A stretch of DNA of 43,437 bases from an uncultured Chryseobacterium sp. (lineage in GTDB: Bacteria > Bacteroidota > Bacteroidia > Flavobacteriales > Weeksellaceae): assembly GCA_913777465.1 (NCBI GenBank), contig CAJYRQ010000041.1, positions 1 through 43,437 of the forward strand. Direction: 5' to 3'. Below are positions 15,231 through 23,439 of the stretch, piece by piece. The stretch's first letter is position 1. Each line of letters starts with the position of its first letter. The notes beneath the pieces were generated by a model, which saw nothing but the letters and a program-made list of their open reading frames with translations, was not told the origin of the DNA and made no database searches. The position numbers and the translations under genes were made by a program.

Positions 15231-15659
15231 TTATTTATTCTCTATAAGTTTCTCAAGCATTTCAATTGTCTGATTTTTTTCTCTAAGGATACGTTCGTAC
15301 AAAGCCGCTTTCTCATCATTAAGCCTTTTAATTTCCTCTAAGGTTTCCAACCATTTTTCAAAAGGGTTGATGTGAATCGTCGGGTAATAATTATATCCAT
15401 TGGATTGATCATTAAAAGTATTCGAAATAATCTGAACTGCCTGCTCCTCATCGAAATTGCGAAAAGCCTCTGCAGGAATCTTTAACACTTCTGAAATTTT
15501 TTGCAATAGATAATCTTCAATAACATCCTTCTGTTCCAGCAGCGATATTTTTTTCTGGTTCCAGTCTTCGCCCAGGTCGAAAGCCAATGCTTCCTGTTTG
15601 ATGCCCAGCATCTCCCTGAATCTTTTTACGTTGCGTCCCTGATGTACTTTTTGTTCCAT
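15231..15659 (-). CDS. XRE-family regulator, tandem duplicate copy 1
   Basis: A 142-residue protein. Residues 1-68 form an XRE helix-turn-helix (RFREMLGIKQEALAFDLGED and the recognition region WNQKKISLLEQ). Residues of about 108-142 form a charged coiled coil (LEEIKRLNDEKAALYERILR). The N-terminal 50 residues are nearly identical to the gene at 15779, while the C-terminal parts differ. The duplication includes the upstream region (see repeat features), so both copies may share a promoter and operator. The long charged tail suggests dimerisation or partner binding. Targets are unknown. Confidence 0.85.
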   Translation of the reverse strand: MEQKVHQGRNVKRFREMLGIKQEALAFDLGEDWNQKKISLLEQKDVIEDYLLQKISEVLKIPAEAFRNFDEEQAVQIISNTFNDQSNGYNYYPTIHINPFEKWLETLEEIKRLNDEKAALYERILREKNQTIEMLEKLIENK

Positions 15660-15718
15660 GACCGGTGTTTTTTTGATTAGTAAAGGGTAAATTTAGAAAA
15701 TATTGAGGGATTGGGCAA
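15529..15718. repeat. Direct repeat, copy 1 (XRE N-terminus plus upstream region)
   Basis: This segment and 16041-16231 are nearly identical over about 190 bp and lie 512 bp apart. They cover the first 43 or so codons of each XRE gene and about 60 bp upstream, including CATGACCGGTGTTTTT and GGGTAAATTTAGAAAATATT. Conserved non-coding sequence upstream of both genes points to a shared promoter or autoregulatory site. Confidence 0.9.
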
Positions 15719-15778
15719 ATGAGAAATTTGTGGAGTAATTGAACACTTGCTAAACTTAAAATCTTTATAAAGTTTTAA

Positions 15779-16171
15779 TTATTTATTGAGCATCATTTTC
15801 TCAAGTTTATCAATAGTCTCTTTCTGCTGCTGAATAATTCTTTCATACAGTTCAACCATTTTATCTAACGGGTTAAAATTACAATTGGAATTTATGGCAT
15901 TTAATGTTGAAGTATCATTACTTGTAAAAGTATTTGAGATTACATTAATAGTCTGATCTTCGTCAGAATTCTGAAAAGCCTCAACGGGTATTTTCATAAC
16001 TTCGGATATCTTTTGCAGCAATGCTTTTTCTACAACCTCTTTCTGTTCCAGCAGCGATACTTTTTTCTGGTTCCAGTCTTCGCCCAGGTCGAAAGCCAAT
16101 GCTTCCTGCTTGATGCCCAGCATCTCTCTGAATCTTTTTACGTTGCGCCCCTGATGTACTTTTTGTTCCAT
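15779..16171 (-). CDS. XRE-family regulator, tandem duplicate copy 2
   Basis: A 130-residue paralog of the gene at 15231. The helix-turn-helix (residues 1-68) differs mainly by conservative changes, for example I40V and D47E. The mid region (about 75-105) is unrelated in detail, and the C-terminus again ends in a coiled coil (YERIIQQQKETIDKLEKMML). The recognition region is almost the same, so both should bind similar DNA, while effector or partner surfaces have diverged. The two genes lie 119 nt apart on the same strand. Confidence 0.85.
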   Translation of the reverse strand: MEQKVHQGRNVKRFREMLGIKQEALAFDLGEDWNQKKVSLLEQKEVVEKALLQKISEVMKIPVEAFQNSDEDQTINVISNTFTSNDTSTLNAINSNCNFNPLDKMVELYERIIQQQKETIDKLEKMMLNK

Positions 16172-16231
16172 GACCGGTGTTTTTATTGATTAATAAAGGG
16201 TAAATTTAGAAAATATTGAGGGATTGGGCAA
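16041..16231. repeat. Direct repeat, copy 2 (XRE N-terminus plus upstream region)
   Basis: The partner of 15529-15718. It differs by a few substitutions and small A/T-tract length changes upstream of the ATG. Identity stops sharply after TTGAGGGATTGGGCAA on the upstream side. Confidence 0.9.
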
Positions 16232-16315
16232 GGAAGAAGTCAGGCGAGCAATTTATTTGTGGAAAGTATAGGTAGGTTAGGTTGTTTTACTTGAAAGAAT
16301 AATTGATTTAAAACT

Positions 16316-16345
16316 GAAAGAGACTGTCCTGCGACAGACTCTTTC
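16316..16345 (-). terminator. Terminator of the M16 peptidase gene
   Basis: A 13-bp stem with one A-A mismatch (16316-16328 with 16333-16345) and a CTGC loop lies 5 nt beyond the M16 stop codon on the minus strand. The flank is A/T-rich. Confidence 0.75.
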
Positions 16346-16349
16346 TTAT

Positions 16350-19289
16350 TTAATAACCGAATATTTCAGTCAGGGTCAGTTTTTTTACTTCACCGAGTTT
16401 CTGCATATCGGCTTCACTTACTTTATCCTGCGATGCGACCAGGCAATAGGTGTAACTTTTACCTTTCATTTCCTTATCATGGAAACTGTTGATATCGGCA
16501 AACGTCAGCTTCGGAGCCTGTTCGTACACATTTTTACGGACATCCGAATTGTTGCCGAGCTTCTGTGCTCTCAGGTAAGTAAAGATGATGCCGTCCTGTG
16601 TAATCCTTTCAGCTGCAATCGACTTTTTCAGCCCGCCTTTCGCCGTTTCAAACAGCTGGTCGGACTTTGGAAGGGTAGTCAGGAGTTCATTCATCGCCGT
16701 AGTGGATTCATTGAACTTATCTGCCTGGGTCCCCACATACGCCATGATCATGTTTTTATCCTCTTTCTTGCCCGGAAGCGAAAAATAAGAATACGTGGAA
16801 TAAGCCAGTGCTTTGGATTCCCTGATGGTCTGGAATACCACGGAACCCATTCCGCCTCCGAAGTAATTGTTGAACAGGCTGACGGTCGGGGTAATGCTCA
16901 CATTATAAGGATCGCTGTTGCGCACCCAGAAGATTTCTGCCTGCACCATATCGTAATGCGCAAACAACACCTTATTTTTATCGGTAGCCACCTGCGTGAA
17001 CGTTTTGGATTTCGGCATCTCCTTCAGGGAATTCGGTACCTGGTGGATCTTCGTCAGGGAAGAAGCCACCTCGTTGGCCGATTTCGGTCCGTAGTGAAGG
17101 ATCTTATGTTTAAAATTAAATAAATCATGCAGCATATTCACCAGATCTTCGGCTTTTAAAGCATCCAGTTCCGCATCACTCAAGGTATTGTTAAAAGGAT
17201 TCTGAGGACCGTATTGGGCATAGCTTCTCAATCCGCTCATGATGGCACCTTTATTCTGCTTGGCATTGGCTCTGGATTTTTTCAGCCTTACTTTGTAAGC
17301 ATCCAGCGCTTTCTGATCGGCCACGCAGTTTTTGATGAGGTCCTCAAACAAAGCGGCGGTCTTGTCAAAATTTTCGTTAAGACCCTCTACGGTAACGTAA
17401 GTTTCTTCGTTTCCGGCACTTACATTGAAGTTTGAGGCCAGTTTATAGAACTCTTTGCTGATATCTTCCGAGGACTTGTTTTTCGTGCCCAGGTATTGCA
17501 GGTATTCTGCAGCGATCGGAAGGATTTTATTGTTCCATTTTCCTGCATCGAAATAATAATACAGCCTGAACAGATCGTTATCGGTATTTTTTACCGAAAG
17601 TACGTCTACGGATTTTACTTTGCTTTTTGCGATGTCCTTGTCAAAATTCAGCCAAACGGGGGCAATCGGGGATTCCGGCATCTCATCGACCTTTTTCAGG
17701 AAAGGCGACTGGTCTTCCCGGTTTACGGAAATCGGTGTAATGGTCGGCTTATCTACTTTTACGATGTTTTTATCTTCGCCTTTTCTTTTGTAGACCGCTA
17801 CATAATTGTTGTCTTTAAGATACCTGGATGCGAAATCCATGATGTCTTTTTTTGTCAGCTTGGAGATCTCCTCGATATATTCCAGCTGGGTCTTGTGATC
17901 CACCTCTGAGGTGAATTCATCCATGAGCGATTCGGCCCTCGACGTATATTTTTCATACTTCTGGATCATGTTTTTCTTTTCGTTGTTCACGATAGACTGC
18001 ATCAGATCCTGTGAAAATTCGCCCTTTCTCAGCTTGTCGATTTCCTGAAGAAGCAGGTTTTTCACGTCATCCAACGATTGTCCTTCCGTAGGGTTTCCCT
18101 GCAATAATAGTGCAGAGTAATCTTTCAGGACATAAGGGTAAGCGTATGCACTTAAGAGCTTCTGTTTTTTTACGAGGTCAAGATCTATAAGCCCTGCCTG
18201 GCCGTTCGTCAGCATACTACCGATGAAATTCAGCATCCGGGCATCCTTTGTGGTAGCTCCGGGAAAACGGAACCCGATCATGATGTTTTCAGGATTCGGA
18301 CCCCACACTTCTCTGGTAACCGGTGCCGTTATCGCACTTTCCTGACCCGGATTATACACCGGAACCGGCTTGTTTTTCATATAAGAAAAAGCCCGGTCGA
18401 TCTTGCCGATCATCTCATCAGGATTAAAATCTCCCGACATAATGATTCCCATGTTGTTGGGAACGTAGTAATTGTTGTAATATTCACGGATTGCTTTCAG
18501 TGACGGGTTCTTCAGATGCTCAATTGTTCCGATGGTCGTCTGCTTCCCGTAATTGTTATTCGGGAACATCGCCGCAAACATCGCTTCGTATACCTTTCTT
18601 CCGTCATTGTCCAGCCCTCTGTTTTTTTCTTCGTACACTGCTTCCAGTTCCGTATGGAAAAGCCTCAGGATCGGCTGTCTGAAACGCTCGGCCTGGACTG
18701 CAAGAAACTTATCCGTAACATTGGCCGGAATGTCTTCCGTATAGACGGTCTGTTCGTAAGACGTAAACGCATTGGTTCCGTCGGCCCCCATACCCGACAT
18801 CATTTTGTCGTATTCGTTGGCAATGGCATACTTGGCTGCCTCTCCGGAGACTTTGTCGATTTCTTTATAGATTTCCTTTCTTTTGGCTTCGTCCGTCGTT
18901 GAATTGTATTTTTCGTAAAGAGCATCGATCTGATCCAGCAGTGGCTTTTCCTTTGACCAGTCTTTGGAGCCGAAAGAATCAGTGCCTTTAAAAAGCATGT
19001 GTTCCAGATAATGGGCCAGGCCGGTATGGTCTGAAGGATCGGTCTTGCTTCCCGCTTTGGTCGCAATATACGTCTGGATTCTCGGGTCTTTTTTGGTCGG
19101 GCTCAGAATAACGGTCAGTCCGTTTTTCAGGGTGTAATATCTCGCTGCCGTCGGGTCATTCGTTACATATCTGTACGTATAGCCGTTAGACTTTGCTTCC
19201 TTCCACTGGAAATCCTGTCCGTAGGCATATCCGCAGTAGCTGGCAGCAGCAATGCTGGTGGCAATGGTTAGTTTTTTTAAGATGTTCAT
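16350..19289 (-). CDS. M16 family (pitrilysin/insulinase-like) metallopeptidase, secreted
   Basis: A 979-residue protein with a signal peptide (about residues 1-24). The zinc motif HxxEH is HYLEH (H93, E96, H97) in GLAHYLEHMLFKGT, and the distal ligand is probably E221 (ELEAVYEEKNRG). Length and plan fit a two-repeat M16 enzyme: an active N-terminal half and an inactive C-terminal half that lacks HxxEH, joined by a hinge near residue 500. Relative to pitrilysin there is an insertion of about 45 residues between HxxEH and the distal Glu. It should degrade peptides in the periplasm. The gene is monocistronic, between its own terminator and the aminotransferase gene 70 nt upstream. Confidence 0.93.
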   Translation of the reverse strand: MNILKKLTIATSIAAASYCGYAYGQDFQWKEAKSNGYTYRYVTNDPTAARYYTLKNGLTVILSPTKKDPRIQTYIATKAGSKTDPSDHTGLAHYLEHMLFKGTDSFGSKDWSKEKPLLDQIDALYEKYNSTTDEAKRKEIYKEIDKVSGEAAKYAIANEYDKMMSGMGADGTNAFTSYEQTVYTEDIPANVTDKFLAVQAERFRQPILRLFHTELEAVYEEKNRGLDNDGRKVYEAMFAAMFPNNNYGKQTTIGTIEHLKNPSLKAIREYYNNYYVPNNMGIIMSGDFNPDEMIGKIDRAFSYMKNKPVPVYNPGQESAITAPVTREVWGPNPENIMIGFRFPGATTKDARMLNFIGSMLTNGQAGLIDLDLVKKQKLLSAYAYPYVLKDYSALLLQGNPTEGQSLDDVKNLLLQEIDKLRKGEFSQDLMQSIVNNEKKNMIQKYEKYTSRAESLMDEFTSEVDHKTQLEYIEEISKLTKKDIMDFASRYLKDNNYVAVYKRKGEDKNIVKVDKPTITPISVNREDQSPFLKKVDEMPESPIAPVWLNFDKDIAKSKVKSVDVLSVKNTDNDLFRLYYYFDAGKWNNKILPIAAEYLQYLGTKNKSSEDISKEFYKLASNFNVSAGNEETYVTVEGLNENFDKTAALFEDLIKNCVADQKALDAYKVRLKKSRANAKQNKGAIMSGLRSYAQYGPQNPFNNTLSDAELDALKAEDLVNMLHDLFNFKHKILHYGPKSANEVASSLTKIHQVPNSLKEMPKSKTFTQVATDKNKVLFAHYDMVQAEIFWVRNSDPYNVSITPTVSLFNNYFGGGMGSVVFQTIRESKALAYSTYSYFSLPGKKEDKNMIMAYVGTQADKFNESTTAMNELLTTLPKSDQLFETAKGGLKKSIAAERITQDGIIFTYLRAQKLGNNSDVRKNVYEQAPKLTFADINSFHDKEMKGKSYTYCLVASQDKVSEADMQKLGEVKKLTLTEIFGY

Positions 19290-19359
19290 AGTTGAATATG
19301 GAGTTAAATTTAAACTTTAAAGTTCAGGTTTTAATGTTTTACGGGATTTAATTATTTAT

Positions 19360-20553
19360 TTAATTAAACTGATCCAGAAGGGTTTTGATTCTTCTCATGG
19401 CTTCCTTTAAATCTTCTTCCGAAGCGGCATACGAGAAACGGATACATTCCGGGCTTCCGAATGAAACACCGCCTACACAACCCACGTGTGCATTTTCCAG
19501 GATGAACATTGCGAAATCATCGGAATCTTTAATCTCCGTACCGTTCAGCGTCTTTCCGATGTAATAGGAAACATCCGGAAAGAAGTAGAAGGCTGCTTTA
19601 GGCAAAACCACTTTGAAACCGGTAATTTCTTTCATCAGGTCATACACAAGATCCCTTCTCTTTTTGAAAGCGTCGATCATATACCGGTATTCCGAAGGAT
19701 CGGCCTGTAAAGCGGTAATCGAAGCCCTTTGCGCTACGGTATTGGCCCCGCTGGTCATCTGGCCCTGAACTTTTTCGCAGGCTTTGGCCAGCCATTCCGG
19801 GCATGCGGAATATCCGATTCTCCAGCCGGTCATCGCAAAAGCTTTGGACATCCCGTTGATAACGGCCGTCTGCTCATAAACTTCAGGAAACTGGGCGATG
19901 GAAGTGGTTTTGGTTTCATAATTAATGAACTCGTAAATTTCGTCTGAAATAACGGTTACATGAGGATGTTTGGCAATGACCCTTGCCAAAGATTTCAGCT
20001 CATCATACGTATAATATCCGCCGGACGGGTTACATGGTGAACTGAAAAGTACGGCTTTGGTTTTATCGGTAATGGCTTCTTCCAGCTGGTCGGCTGTGAT
20101 TTTAAAATCGGTAACGTAAGAGGTCGGCAACATTACGGAAACGCCGCCCATCATTTTTACCATCTCATCGTAGCTTACCCAATACGGATTAGGCAGGATT
20201 ACTTCATCGCCGTCGTTCAGCAATGCAGCCAGGACATTGATGATCGCCTGTTTGGCCCCGTTTGAAACACAGATCTGGGTCGGTTTGTATTCTAAGTTGT
20301 TGTCTCTTTTCAGTTTGTGGACAATCGCCTGACGAAGCTCCAGGAATCCCGGAACAGGAGAGTAGTGGCTGTAGTTCTCGTTGATGGCATCGAAAGCGGC
20401 CTGTTTAATATTATCCGGAACATCAAAATCGGGCTCGCCTAAAGTAAGGCTGATCACATCTATTCCGTTGGCTTTCATTTCCCTGGCCTTGTTGGACATC
20501 ACGAAAGTCTGCGAGTAACCAAGTCTGTTTACTCTTTCTGAAAGTTTCTCCAT
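19360..20553 (-). CDS. Class I/II PLP-dependent aminotransferase (aspartate aminotransferase-like)
   Basis: A 397-residue fold-type I PLP enzyme. Landmarks are SSPCNPSGG (N175), VISDEIYE (D204), the PLP lysine K237 in INGMSKAFAMTGWRIGY, and R245 nearby. The N-terminal LTLGEPDFDVPDNIK is typical of the subgroup I-gamma aspartate/prephenate aminotransferases. It probably moves amino groups between aspartate or another amino acid and 2-oxoglutarate; exact specificity is not certain. It lies in the same direction as, and upstream of, the M16 gene. It is divergent from a GLPGLI gene across 142 bp. Confidence 0.93.
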   Translation of the reverse strand: MEKLSERVNRLGYSQTFVMSNKAREMKANGIDVISLTLGEPDFDVPDNIKQAAFDAINENYSHYSPVPGFLELRQAIVHKLKRDNNLEYKPTQICVSNGAKQAIINVLAALLNDGDEVILPNPYWVSYDEMVKMMGGVSVMLPTSYVTDFKITADQLEEAITDKTKAVLFSSPCNPSGGYYTYDELKSLARVIAKHPHVTVISDEIYEFINYETKTTSIAQFPEVYEQTAVINGMSKAFAMTGWRIGYSACPEWLAKACEKVQGQMTSGANTVAQRASITALQADPSEYRYMIDAFKKRRDLVYDLMKEITGFKVVLPKAAFYFFPDVSYYIGKTLNGTEIKDSDDFAMFILENAHVGCVGGVSFGSPECIRFSYAASEEDLKEAMRRIKTLLDQFN

Positions 20554-20651
20554 ATATCGATTTCAAATTTTAACAAATATATAAAAAAGTATTTCTCTAA
20601 AAATAAAATAAAAACGACTTTAATGATAAGCTCTGTATAAAGTTTATCACT

Positions 20652-20659
20652 ATATTTGT
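20652..20659 (+). promoter_or_regulatory. Putative -7 element of the second GLPGLI gene
   Basis: TATATTTG matches TAnnTTTG and lies 36 nt before the ATG at 20696. The same octamer and distance occur before the surface protein gene at 144. Confidence 0.5.
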
Positions 20660-20695
20660 AGTTATTGATTCAGTTCCGATTAAAACAAAAATAAA

Positions 20696-21517
20696 ATGTA
20701 TAAACTCTTTTTTCTTTTCATCATGTCCATGGCTTCAGCCCAAAGCTACCGATTTGTATACGAATATAAAATGAAGCCCGACACCGCTAAAAAAGATTCG
20801 GTGGTTACCGATTATATGAATCTGGATACGGATGGTAAGAAGTCCTATTTCTATAATTCGGTAAAATATGAAAGGGATTCAACTTACGCAATGACTAAAG
20901 ATTTTAAAGATCTTTTTCAGGCAAAATCCTACGACCAGAATTTAAGTTATGTCATTGAAAAGGACTACGCAAAGAAGAAAGTCAATTTTTACGATAACTT
21001 CAAAACCGTCAACATCCTGATTCCTGAAACCGAAAGCCCGAAATGGAAAATTGAAAAAGAGTTTGCAAAAATCAACGACATGAACTGCCAGAAAGCAACG
21101 GCAGATTACAAGGGGAGAATCTGGGAAGCCTGGTTCAGCAAAGATTACCCGGTAAACGACGGCCCATATAAATTCAGCGGTCTTCCCGGATTAATCGTCC
21201 GGCTTAAAGATGCTGAAAATGACCATGTCTTTAATTTAATTCAGATTAAAAAAATCAATGCCTTACCGGCAGTTTTACCAAAAGCTCCTAAACAAATTGC
21301 CCTTGCGGAATATAAAAAGGCCATGGCCAATTATTCCTTTACCAATGAAGACATTGAAGGAATGGATGTGAGCAAGCAGGACAGCAGGGTATCGATCCGC
21401 CTGAAAGACGGGTACGTCGCCAGATTTGAAGCGGATGAAATGAAGAAGGTACAGAAACTCGATGAAGAGATTACCAAACGGTTGAAAAGAACCGATAATT
21501 CCATTGAGAGAAAGTGA
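20696..21517 (+). CDS. GLPGLI family secreted protein (copy 2)
   Basis: A 273-residue protein with a short signal peptide (MYKLFFLFIMSMASAQS). The signature GLPGLI is in GPYKFSGLPGLIVRL, again preceded by an aromatic block, RIWEAWFSKDYPVNDGPY. The C-terminus is rich in Lys/Arg. It matches the length of the GLPGLI protein at 14380, but the two are diverged outside the central core. It is transcribed alone: a -7 element is upstream and a terminator about 140 nt downstream. Function is unknown. Confidence 0.9.
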   Translation: MYKLFFLFIMSMASAQSYRFVYEYKMKPDTAKKDSVVTDYMNLDTDGKKSYFYNSVKYERDSTYAMTKDFKDLFQAKSYDQNLSYVIEKDYAKKKVNFYDNFKTVNILIPETESPKWKIEKEFAKINDMNCQKATADYKGRIWEAWFSKDYPVNDGPYKFSGLPGLIVRLKDAENDHVFNLIQIKKINALPAVLPKAPKQIALAEYKKAMANYSFTNEDIEGMDVSKQDSRVSIRLKDGYVARFEADEMKKVQKLDEEITKRLKRTDNSIERK

Positions 21518-21657
21518 TTTAAACTGGTCTAAAGGCTGGAAGATGGAAGGTGGATGCCGGAAGTTTTTCCTGATAATCCGTATCCGTTTTTTTAATTTAT
21601 CAACTCAATAAAGTGTCTTTGGTATTGGGAAGCATCATCAGTAACCCTAATAATTTT

Positions 21658-21689
21658 AAAGATTGTTTCCGGGCAATCTTTTATTTTTT
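21658..21689 (+). terminator. Terminator of the GLPGLI transcript
   Basis: An 8-bp stem (AAAGATTG 21658-21665, CAATCTTT 21674-21681) with an 8-nt loop is followed by TATTTTTT. Its T-tract runs into the TTTG of the rsmG promoter. Confidence 0.7.
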
Positions 21690-21718
21690 GAATAAAGGGG
21701 TAAAAAAACTTATTTTTG
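21687..21718 (+). promoter_or_regulatory. Bacteroidota-type promoter of rsmG
   Basis: TTTG (21687-21690) and TATTTTTG (21711-21718) are exactly 20 nt apart, matching TTTG-N19..21-TAnnTTTG. It supports the rsmG start at 21737 rather than an in-frame ATG at 21716, which would lie within or before the transcription start. Confidence 0.75.
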
Positions 21719-21736
21719 CCTTTTATAATATTTCAG

Positions 21737-22372
21737 ATGTCTACAACGTTACTATTAAAATACTTTCCGGATCTTACAGAAACACAGATCGATCAGTTTG
21801 CCAAACTGGAAAATCTCTACAATGAGTGGAATGAAAAAATCAATGTGATTTCAAGAAAAGATATGGAGTCGCTTTATGAAAAGCATATTTTACACTCTCT
21901 GGGAATTGCCAAAGTCATGGCTTTTGCTCCCGGAACAAAAGTATTGGATATTGGTACCGGCGGAGGATTTCCGGGAATTCCCCTGGCAATCCTGTTTCCT
22001 GAAGCTGAATTTACGCTGATTGATTCCATCGGGAAGAAGATCACGGTGGTAAATGCCGTCGCGGAAGGGGTCGGTTTGAAAAATGTAACGGCCATCCACG
22101 GAAGGGCGGAAAAACTAAAGGAGAAATTCCATTTTGTGGTAAGCCGTGCGGTTACCCAGATGCCGGAGTTCCTGAGGTGGCTGAAAGGCAAATTTGAAAA
22201 AGCGCAGTTCAACCCGAAACACAACGGAATCCTGTACCTGAAAGGCGGAGATCTCGCAGAAGAGCTGGCCGGACTGAAATGTGAAATTTTCAGCCTTAAG
22301 AATTATTTCGACGGAGAATTTTATGACACCAAAAAAGTGGTTTATCTTTCTAAGGGAAATTTTAACTCTTAG
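21737..22372 (+). CDS. rsmG: 16S rRNA (guanine-527 N7)-methyltransferase
   Basis: A 211-residue class I methyltransferase. The SAM motif is VLDIGTGGGFPGIPLAI (about residues 69-85). The N-terminal helix bundle with EWNEKINVISR (30-40) and the ILHSL segment are RsmG hallmarks, as is VVSRAV later on. It methylates G527 of 16S rRNA in the 530 loop; loss is known to give low-level streptomycin resistance in other bacteria. The start at 21737 is chosen from the promoter and family length (about 205-240). Confidence 0.95.
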   Translation: MSTTLLLKYFPDLTETQIDQFAKLENLYNEWNEKINVISRKDMESLYEKHILHSLGIAKVMAFAPGTKVLDIGTGGGFPGIPLAILFPEAEFTLIDSIGKKITVVNAVAEGVGLKNVTAIHGRAEKLKEKFHFVVSRAVTQMPEFLRWLKGKFEKAQFNPKHNGILYLKGGDLAEELAGLKCEIFSLKNYFDGEFYDTKKVVYLSKGNFNS

Positions 22373-22490
22373 AAGATAATTTCATCAAAAGGGTACGAAA
22401 GATTCAGTGACGCAAGCTTTAGGCAGGCATCTGTTTAACGGTATACAGGAATAATTTTTGTTTAAATTTTTAATAATCAAAATTTTAGCG

Positions 22491-22898
22491 ATGAAAAAGT
22501 CTTTCCATATTGGTTTTTCGGCAATGGTTTTAGGATTATTTCTGACGTCGTGTAACAATGATGATAACTACAATACGATTGAGTCCGTAGACCGGATCAA
22601 AATCGACAGTGTAAAAATCATCAGTGATACGATGGATGTCTTTACGGTGCAGAGTATCAAAACCTATTCTGCCTATCCGTCTCACTGTGAAGGATTTTAT
22701 GGGTATGATTACGTCTATGGCAATAATCTGACGAGAAACGTGACTGCGTACAAATACATTACCGATGGGCCCTGTACGCAAAATACATACACCGCTGCCA
22801 ACCAGATCAATTTCAGTCCGCAGCAGAAAGGAACGTATACTTTTAAATTCTGGAACGGCGGCAACAGCTGGATCACCAAAACAATAGTAGTTGAGTAA
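22491..22898 (+). CDS. Small surface lipoprotein of unknown function
   Basis: A 135-residue lipoprotein read from the ATG at 22491. The signal peptide ends in a lipobox with C21 (GLFLTSCNNDDN). The Asn/Asp-rich residues after the cysteine resemble the Bacteroidota lipoprotein export signal, so surface exposure is plausible. The mature part is beta-rich, with two further cysteines (in SHCEGF and GPCTQN) and a C-terminal FSPQQKGTYTFKFWNGG segment. A longer reading from 22458 would bury the signal and is less likely. The next gene starts 4 nt later, so they form an operon. No function can be assigned. Confidence 0.75.
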   Translation: MKKSFHIGFSAMVLGLFLTSCNNDDNYNTIESVDRIKIDSVKIISDTMDVFTVQSIKTYSAYPSHCEGFYGYDYVYGNNLTRNVTAYKYITDGPCTQNTYTAANQINFSPQQKGTYTFKFWNGGNSWITKTIVVE

Positions 22899-22902
22899 AT
22901 AA

Positions 22903-23439
22903 ATGAAAGGAATTTTTGTAGCCTGTTTTCTGATGTCCAATATGATATTTGCCCAGAAGATTTATTGGGAAGAAGGAAGAAAACTAAACTGGGGTAACTT
23001 TAAGAGCCGGGTCAATAATCAGAGAGGAGCCAATGTAGTGGCTTATACCAACTGCGGCTGGTCTTACTCTTATGTGAAATCCTCCAATCCGAAAGTGCCT
23101 GTAAAGATTAAAATCGAAACGATCTTTAACGAAGATAAATCCTGGAAAGACGATAAGAGGATCAACGATTATGTGCTGCTTCACGAACAGAAACATTTTG
23201 ATGTTGCCGAAGTTTTTGCCCGCAAGCTGAGAAAAGAAGTTTCGGAAAAGATAAAGACGGGAGCGGATTTCGATAAATATTTTAAATCCATTTACAACAA
23301 AATCCTGAAAGAATACCAGGATTTCCAGAGAGCCTACGATCGCGAAACCAGAAACGGCATGGTGGAAGAAAAACAATCGGAATATAATCGTATTATTGCT
23401 GAAGGATTAGAAAATTACAAAAGCTTTAAAACGTCTTGA
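22903..23439 (+). CDS. DUF922-like secreted putative metallopeptidase
   Basis: A 178-residue protein with signal peptide MKGIFVACFLMSNMIFAQ. It contains an HExxH zinc motif in LLHEQKHFDVAEVFA (H94, E95, H98), matching the HEQxHFD signature of the DUF922 family, a predicted zinc peptidase group. The N-terminal RKLNWGNFKSR block also fits. A distal metal ligand is not obvious; D100 or a later Glu could serve. It is co-transcribed with the lipoprotein gene (4 nt upstream) and overlaps the AddB-like gene by 4 nt. Confidence 0.78.
   Translation: MKGIFVACFLMSNMIFAQKIYWEEGRKLNWGNFKSRVNNQRGANVVAYTNCGWSYSYVKSSNPKVPVKIKIETIFNEDKSWKDDKRINDYVLLHEQKHFDVAEVFARKLRKEVSEKIKTGADFDKYFKSIYNKILKEYQDFQRAYDRETRNGMVEEKQSEYNRIIAEGLENYKSFKTS

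Noticed and set aside
16479-17123. A 214-codon plus-strand frame opposite the M16 peptidase gene
   Set aside because: Antisense shadow of a conserved coding frame, with no recognisable domain.
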